Source: AC-49 sp963766605 (lineage in GTDB: Bacteria; Actinomycetota; Thermoleophilia; Solirubrobacterales; Solirubrobacteraceae). From it: a DNA stretch of 64,000 nucleotides. The stretch is from positions 62,001-126,000 of the forward strand of contig CAVYAT010000005.1 of assembly GCA_963766605.1 (NCBI GenBank). The letters are read 5' to 3'. Both the position numbers and the translations under genes were made by a program. Positions 60,511-64,000 of the stretch are shown in pieces. Under the pieces are notes generated by a model that was not told the DNA's origin, did not search any database, and worked only from the letters and a program-made list of their open reading frames with translations. The first letter of the stretch is position 1, and every line of letters starts with the position of its first letter.

Positions 60511-62444
60511 CGAGCCCCCGTCTCCTGTCCTCGATCGACTGTCCGCAGGACCTGCACGACCGCAGCGATGAGGATCTCGTCCAGATCGCCCAGGAGGTGC
60601 GCGAGCACATCATCGACACGGTCGGGACGATCGGCGGGCACTTCGGCGCGAACCTCGGCACATGCGAGCTCGCCGTCGCGCTGCACTCACTGCTGGACTC
60701 GCCGCGCGACAAGCTCCTGTGGGACGTCGGCCACCAGGCCTACCCGCACAAGGTCCTGACCGGCCGCCGCGACCAGCTGGCCACGATCCGCCAGTACGAG
60801 GGTCTCGCCCCGTTCTGCTCGATCGCCGAGTCCGAGCACGACATCATGGGCGCCGGCCACGCTTCGACCTCGATCGGGTACGCCGTCGGGCTCAAGGAGG
60901 GGATGCGCCTCAACGGCGACCTCGACGCGGGCAAGGTCGTCGCCGTGATCGGCGACGGCGCGATGACCGGCGGCGTCGCGTTCGAGGCGATCCACCAGGC
61001 TGGCGGCCTGGGCACGCCGATCGTCGTCGTCCTCAACGACAACGGCATGTCGATCGCGCCCAATGTCGGCGCCCTGTCGCGGTACTTCACGCGCATGCGC
61101 CTGAACCCGAAGTGGTGGCACACGCGAGAGGGCGTCGAACAGAGGCTGACCGAGCTGCCGGGCGGCATCGGCGCGGCGATCGAGCGTCTCGGGCCGCACC
61201 TCAAGGAGTCGATCAAGGCGTTCTGGGCGCCCGGCCTGTTCTGGGAAGAGCTCGACTGGGCCTACGTCGGCGTGATCGACGGCCACGACGTCCGCGCGCT
61301 GCGGCGCGCGCTGCGCCAGGCGCTGGCGGCCGAGCGGCCGGTCGTCGTCCACGTCTCGACGGTCAAGGGCAAGGGGTTCGCGCCGGCCGAGGACGGGGGT
61401 CAGGAGGGCATGGAGCAGTGGCATGCCGCCAAGCCGAAGTCGATCGTTGGCGGACTGCCGGCGCAGGCGGTCGCCGCCGCCGTCGGTACCCCGCCGCAGT
61501 ACACGACCGTGTTCGGCGAGGCGATGGTGACCGAGGTGCGCCGCGACCCGCGGATCGTCGGCATCACAGCGGCGATGAACTCCGGCACCGGGCTCAACAT
61601 CCTCCAGAAGGCCGAGCCCGACCACTACTTCGACGTCGGCATCGCCGAGCAGCAGGCGGTCCTGTTCGCCGCCGGGCTGGCGCTGCAGGGGATCAAGCCG
61701 GTGTGCGCGATCTACTCGACGTTCCTGCAGCGCGCCTACGACCAGATCGTCCACGACGTCTGCCTGCAGAACCTGAACGTCGTCTTCGCGCTGGACCGCG
61801 CCGGCCTGGTCGGCGACGACGGCCCGACCCATCACGGCGCGTTCGACATCGCCTACCTACGCTGCCTGCCGAACCTCGTGCTCGCCGCGCCGCGCGACGA
61901 GCAGCTGCTGCGCGACCTGTTGCACACCGCGCTGCGCTACGACGGCGGGCCGTTCGCGCTGCGCTACCCGCGCGGTGAGGGTGTGGGCGTCGCGCTGAGC
62001 GACCCGCGTGAGGTCAAGATCGGGACCGGCGAGGTGCTGCGGTACGGCGAGCGCGTCGCGCTGATCGGCTACGGAAGCGGCGTCGCCAAGGCGCTGGAAG
62101 CGGCCGACCTGCTGGCCGAGCAGGGGATCGACGCGACGGTCGCCGACGCCCGCTTCGCCAAGCCGCTGGACCGCGCTCTGCTGACCCAGCTGGCCGCCGA
62201 GCACGCGCTGCTGGTGACGGTCGAGGAGGGCGTGCTGGCTGGCGGCTTCGGCAGCGCGGTCTGGGAGGAGCTCAACGACGCCGAGGCGCCGATGGGGCGG
62301 ATCATCCGGGTCGGCCTGCCCGACCGCTACGTCACGCACGGCAAGCCGGCGCTGCTGCACACCGAGATCGGCTTCACCGGCAAGGCGATCGCCCAGCGCG
62401 TCACGGCGGCGCTGCTCGAGCGCGAGCCCGCGACCCTGTCCTAG
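60507..62444 (+). CDS. dxs: 1-deoxy-D-xylulose-5-phosphate synthase
   Basis: First MEP-pathway enzyme, thiamine-diphosphate dependent; 645 residues. HFGANLGTCELAVALHSLLD, WDVGHQAYPHKVLTGR, the ThDP/Mg motif GDGAMTGGVAFEAIHQAGGL with LNDNGMSIAPNVG, central FDVGIAEQQAVLFAAGLAL and the Glu that activates ThDP, then DGPTHHGAFDIAYLRCLPN and a C-terminal domain (EEGVLAGGFGSAVWEELN). The ATG overlaps the ispA stop (ATGA). Confidence 0.96.
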   Translation: MTSPRLLSSIDCPQDLHDRSDEDLVQIAQEVREHIIDTVGTIGGHFGANLGTCELAVALHSLLDSPRDKLLWDVGHQAYPHKVLTGRRDQLATIRQYEGLAPFCSIAESEHDIMGAGHASTSIGYAVGLKEGMRLNGDLDAGKVVAVIGDGAMTGGVAFEAIHQAGGLGTPIVVVLNDNGMSIAPNVGALSRYFTRMRLNPKWWHTREGVEQRLTELPGGIGAAIERLGPHLKESIKAFWAPGLFWEELDWAYVGVIDGHDVRALRRALRQALAAERPVVVHVSTVKGKGFAPAEDGGQEGMEQWHAAKPKSIVGGLPAQAVAAAVGTPPQYTTVFGEAMVTEVRRDPRIVGITAAMNSGTGLNILQKAEPDHYFDVGIAEQQAVLFAAGLALQGIKPVCAIYSTFLQRAYDQIVHDVCLQNLNVVFALDRAGLVGDDGPTHHGAFDIAYLRCLPNLVLAAPRDEQLLRDLLHTALRYDGGPFALRYPRGEGVGVALSDPREVKIGTGEVLRYGERVALIGYGSGVAKALEAADLLAEQGIDATVADARFAKPLDRALLTQLAAEHALLVTVEEGVLAGGFGSAVWEELNDAEAPMGRIIRVGLPDRYVTHGKPALLHTEIGFTGKAIAQRVTAALLEREPATLS

Positions 62445-62655
62445 GGTGGTCCCTGACGTGTGGTGTCCAAAGGTCGGTCCTTCACGCCTTTGGGCCTTAA
62501 AGGAAACGACCCGCCTTTGGGAGCGGGCCGAATCCGGGGGGAGGAGAGAACTGCTATGTGGGTCCAACGGTGATGCTCTATGCGCCGATGAGGCGTAACT
62601 CCTGCGGTCTTCGGCCGGGTCGTGCCGTCCACCGCGTCCTCATCTGCTGATCGGC
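62445..62655 (+). other. Structured leader-like spacer after dxs, with competing helices and two mini-ORFs
   Basis: CCAAAGG (62467-62473) can pair with CCTTTGG at 62487-62493 or with CCTTTGG at 62514-62520. CCTTT (62487-62491) can instead pair with AAAGG (62499-62503). A CCCGC/GCGGG stem follows (62510-62528 region). Then GGGGGGAGGAGAG and ATG 62556 encode the pentapeptide MWVQR. A 24-codon frame (ATG 62572, MLYAPMRRNSCGLRPGRAVH...) follows. The mutually exclusive helices plus a ribosome site and tiny ORFs look like an attenuator or regulatory RNA. I cannot match a known riboswitch class. Confidence 0.45.
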
Positions 62656-62723
62656 ATCATCGTCCGTCACCCCGCGTCGCGGTGTGACGTGGCTCACACT
62701 TTTCGCCCCCTTCCGTGCAAATC

Positions 62724-62739
62724 CTGCCATATAAGGCAG
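62724..62739 (+). promoter_or_regulatory. Palindrome/-10-like element upstream of tlyA
   Basis: CTGCC ATATAA GGCAG is a 5-bp inverted repeat around an AT-rich core, 52 nt before tlyA. The TATAAG inside could be a -10 box, with the palindrome as operator. It is the only AT-rich hexamer in the spacer. Confidence 0.4.
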
Positions 62740-62790
62740 CCTGACGCGAGTTCGCGGCACCGTCGCGCGCAGTACGGTTCCGAAATCGCC

Positions 62791-63590
62791 ATGGCCGCAG
62801 AGAAGGTTCGCCTCGACACCCTGCTGGCCCAGCGCGGCCTGTTCGCGTCGCGATCGCGGGCCGCGGCGTCGGTGATGGCGGGCGATGTGCGGCTCGGCGA
62901 TGCCGGCGAGCGGGCGGCCAAGCCCGGGCATGCTGGTCGACCCCGAGGTGTCGCTGTCGGTCGACGAGGCGCCACGGTTCGTGTCGCGCGGCGGGATCAA
63001 GCTGGCCAACGCGCTGGCCGCGACCGGGGTCGATGTCGCCGGCGCGAGCGTGCCTCGACGTCGGCGCCTCGACGGGTGGCTTCACCGACTGCCTGCTCCA
63101 GGCCGGCGCGGCGCACGTGGTGTGCGTCGACGTCGCCTACGGCGAGCTCGACTGGAAGCTGCGAACCGACGATCGGGTGACCGTGATCGAGCGCGTCAAC
63201 GCGCGCGGCCTGCAAGCGTCGCAGCTGCCCTACGCCCCCGACGTGATCGTGTGCGACGTGTCGTTCATCTCGCTGACCAAGGTGCTGCCCGCGGTGCTGG
63301 CCTGCGCCGCGGCGCGGTTCGACGCGCTGGCGATGGTCAAGCCGCAGTTCGAGGTCGGGCGCGAGCGGGTCGGCAAAGGCGGGGTCGTGCGCGATGCGCT
63401 CGTGCGGCGCAGCGCGCTGCTGTCCGTCGCGCGGGCGGCCCGGGCGTCGGGCGCCGCGGTGGTCGGCTTCGCCCCGTCGGGCCTGGCCGGACCGAAGGGC
63501 AACCTCGAGACCTTCGTGTGGCTGGCCGAGCCGGGCCGCGATGGGGCGTTGGATGACCTCGAAGCGGCGGTCGCGGCGGTGGACGCGTGA
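62791..63590 (+). CDS. tlyA: TlyA-family 23S/16S rRNA 2'-O-methyltransferase, two frame breaks
   Basis: S4 domain then FtsJ-like methyltransferase. Frame 1 gives VRLDTLLAQRGLFASRSRAA and VMAGDVRLGD up to KPG. The next frame supplies MLVDPEVSLSVDEAPRFVSR and GGIKLANALAATGVDVAGA. The third gives CLDVGASTGGFTDCLLQAGA (SAM motif), VCVDVAYGELDWKLR, CDVSFISLTKVLPAVL and MVKPQFEVGRERVGKGGVVR. Breaks lie near 62927 and 63050. Removing one base at each restores a 265-residue TlyA; the total length (800 nt) fits two single-base insertions. Likely assembly errors. Confidence 0.87.
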
Positions 63591-64000
63591 CCCGCGCGAC
63601 CGTCCTCACCCACGGTCGTCCGCAGCAGACGGCCGCCGCCCTGAAGGCGCTGATCGCCTGTGCGTCCGCGGCCGGCGTCGTGCTGCGCTTCGACGCCGAG
63701 GAGGCGCTCAAGCACGCGCTGTCGGCGGGTGAGGGGATCGAATGCGGCGTCGAGGTGACCGACGACGTCGATCTGTGCGTCGTGCTCGGCGGCGACGGGA
63801 CGATCCTGCGCGGCCTGCGCCGCTACGCCTCGACCGGCGTGCCCGTGTTCGCGGTCAACTTCGGCGAGGTCGGCTTTCTCGCCACCGTCGACCCGGACGA
63901 GATCGACGGCGCGTTCGAGCGCGCGTTCGCGGGCGAGTTCGACGTGCTGACGCTGCCGGCGCTGGCGCTGGAGCTGCCCGACGGCGCGGCGGCCGCGATC
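63587..64000 (+). CDS. nadK: NAD kinase (partial, 3' end outside window)
   Basis: Phosphorylates NAD to NADP. The visible 138 residues include TRATVLTHGRPQQTAAALKA, the catalytic GGDGT motif in VVLGGDGTILRGLR, and FAVNFGEVGFLATVDPDEID (NxGxxGFL motif). GTG start overlaps the tlyA stop (GTGA). The tlyA-nadK pair is commonly followed by recN in actinobacteria, which would lie beyond the window. Confidence 0.94.
   Translation, partial: MTRATVLTHGRPQQTAAALKALIACASAAGVVLRFDAEEALKHALSAGEGIECGVEVTDDVDLCVVLGGDGTILRGLRRYASTGVPVFAVNFGEVGFLATVDPDEIDGAFERAFAGEFDVLTLPALALELPDGAAAAI

Noticed and set aside
62445..62655. Known riboswitch class (c-di-AMP ydaO type considered because of GCCGAATCCGG)
   Set aside because: Only a short string is reminiscent; the multi-helix core of ydaO or any other class I know is not present.

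Overview
The window is a contiguous piece of a very GC-rich chromosome from an actinobacterium. I would place it in class Thermoleophilia (Solirubrobacterales/Conexibacter-like). The reasons are the strong G/C bias at third codon positions, many GTG and TTG starts, genes packed with 4-base stop/start overlaps, a collagen-like exported protein with an N-terminus (RLTYANVT... LALFLALGG) that I associate with this class, Tat-type lipoproteins, and a PilBTC/PilMNO type IV pilus locus. This placement is inference; no rRNA is present.

Layout. 1-3389 (minus): a branched-chain amino-acid type ABC importer (binding lipoprotein, LivG, LivF, partial LivH). 3567-6198: a soluble PRC/MgtE_N/CBS protein followed by an NRAMP-type metal transporter. 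6255-7856: a secreted beta-helix (choice-of-anchor Q) protein. 7843-14023: a loose, gene-poor accessory stretch with small secreted and membrane proteins, a collagen-like protein, gene remnants, and a 32-nt fragment of tRNA-Met lying 4,940 bp from the intact tRNA-Met gene (14024-14097) in the same orientation. It looks like an old integration site. 14179-16496: aldehyde dehydrogenase and glutamate formimidoyltransferase. 17058-28742: a long housekeeping run (MBL hydrolase, hisS, aspS, a thioredoxin-like protein, a NifU-like/MnmA fusion, alaS, ruvX, mltG, aroE). 28693-33146: pilB, pilT, pilC. 33139-40127: an insertion of other genes between the two pilus blocks (a C5-epimerase-like protein, amine oxidase, a CsoR-type repressor with a His-rich permease, RNase D, GluQ-RS, small proteins). 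40292-49059: pilA, minor pilins, prepilin peptidase, pilMNO and a PilP-like protein. 49099-53280: a shikimate operon (aroC, an aroK-aroB fusion, aroQ) with an M24 peptidase. 53299-58324 (minus): DUF3291 protein, GT87-like membrane protein, LEA-like protein, enoyl-CoA hydratase, P-domain/thrombospondin-3 protein. 58459-62444: efp, nusB, xseB, a short-chain prenyl synthase and dxs (isoprenoid precursors). 62445-62790: a structured leader-like spacer. 62791-64000: tlyA and the 5' part of NAD kinase.

How the parts fit. The pilus genes together give a near-complete type IVa-like machine: extension and retraction ATPases, platform, major and minor pilins, peptidase and alignment subcomplex; no secretin is expected in a monoderm. 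Most operons are translationally coupled through NTGA overlaps. All four NTG triplets occur as apparent starts, including two CTG starts (glutamate formimidoyltransferase and the prenyl synthase). Two near-identical, oppositely oriented 19-nt sites flank the CsoR-type repressor/permease block and suggest one metal-responsive regulon.

Quality caveat. Six places show a one-base frame break inside otherwise intact genes (near 9638, 26203, 27403, 28080, 62927 and 63050). Several are in genes that are normally indispensable, so indel errors in the assembly are more likely than real mutations.
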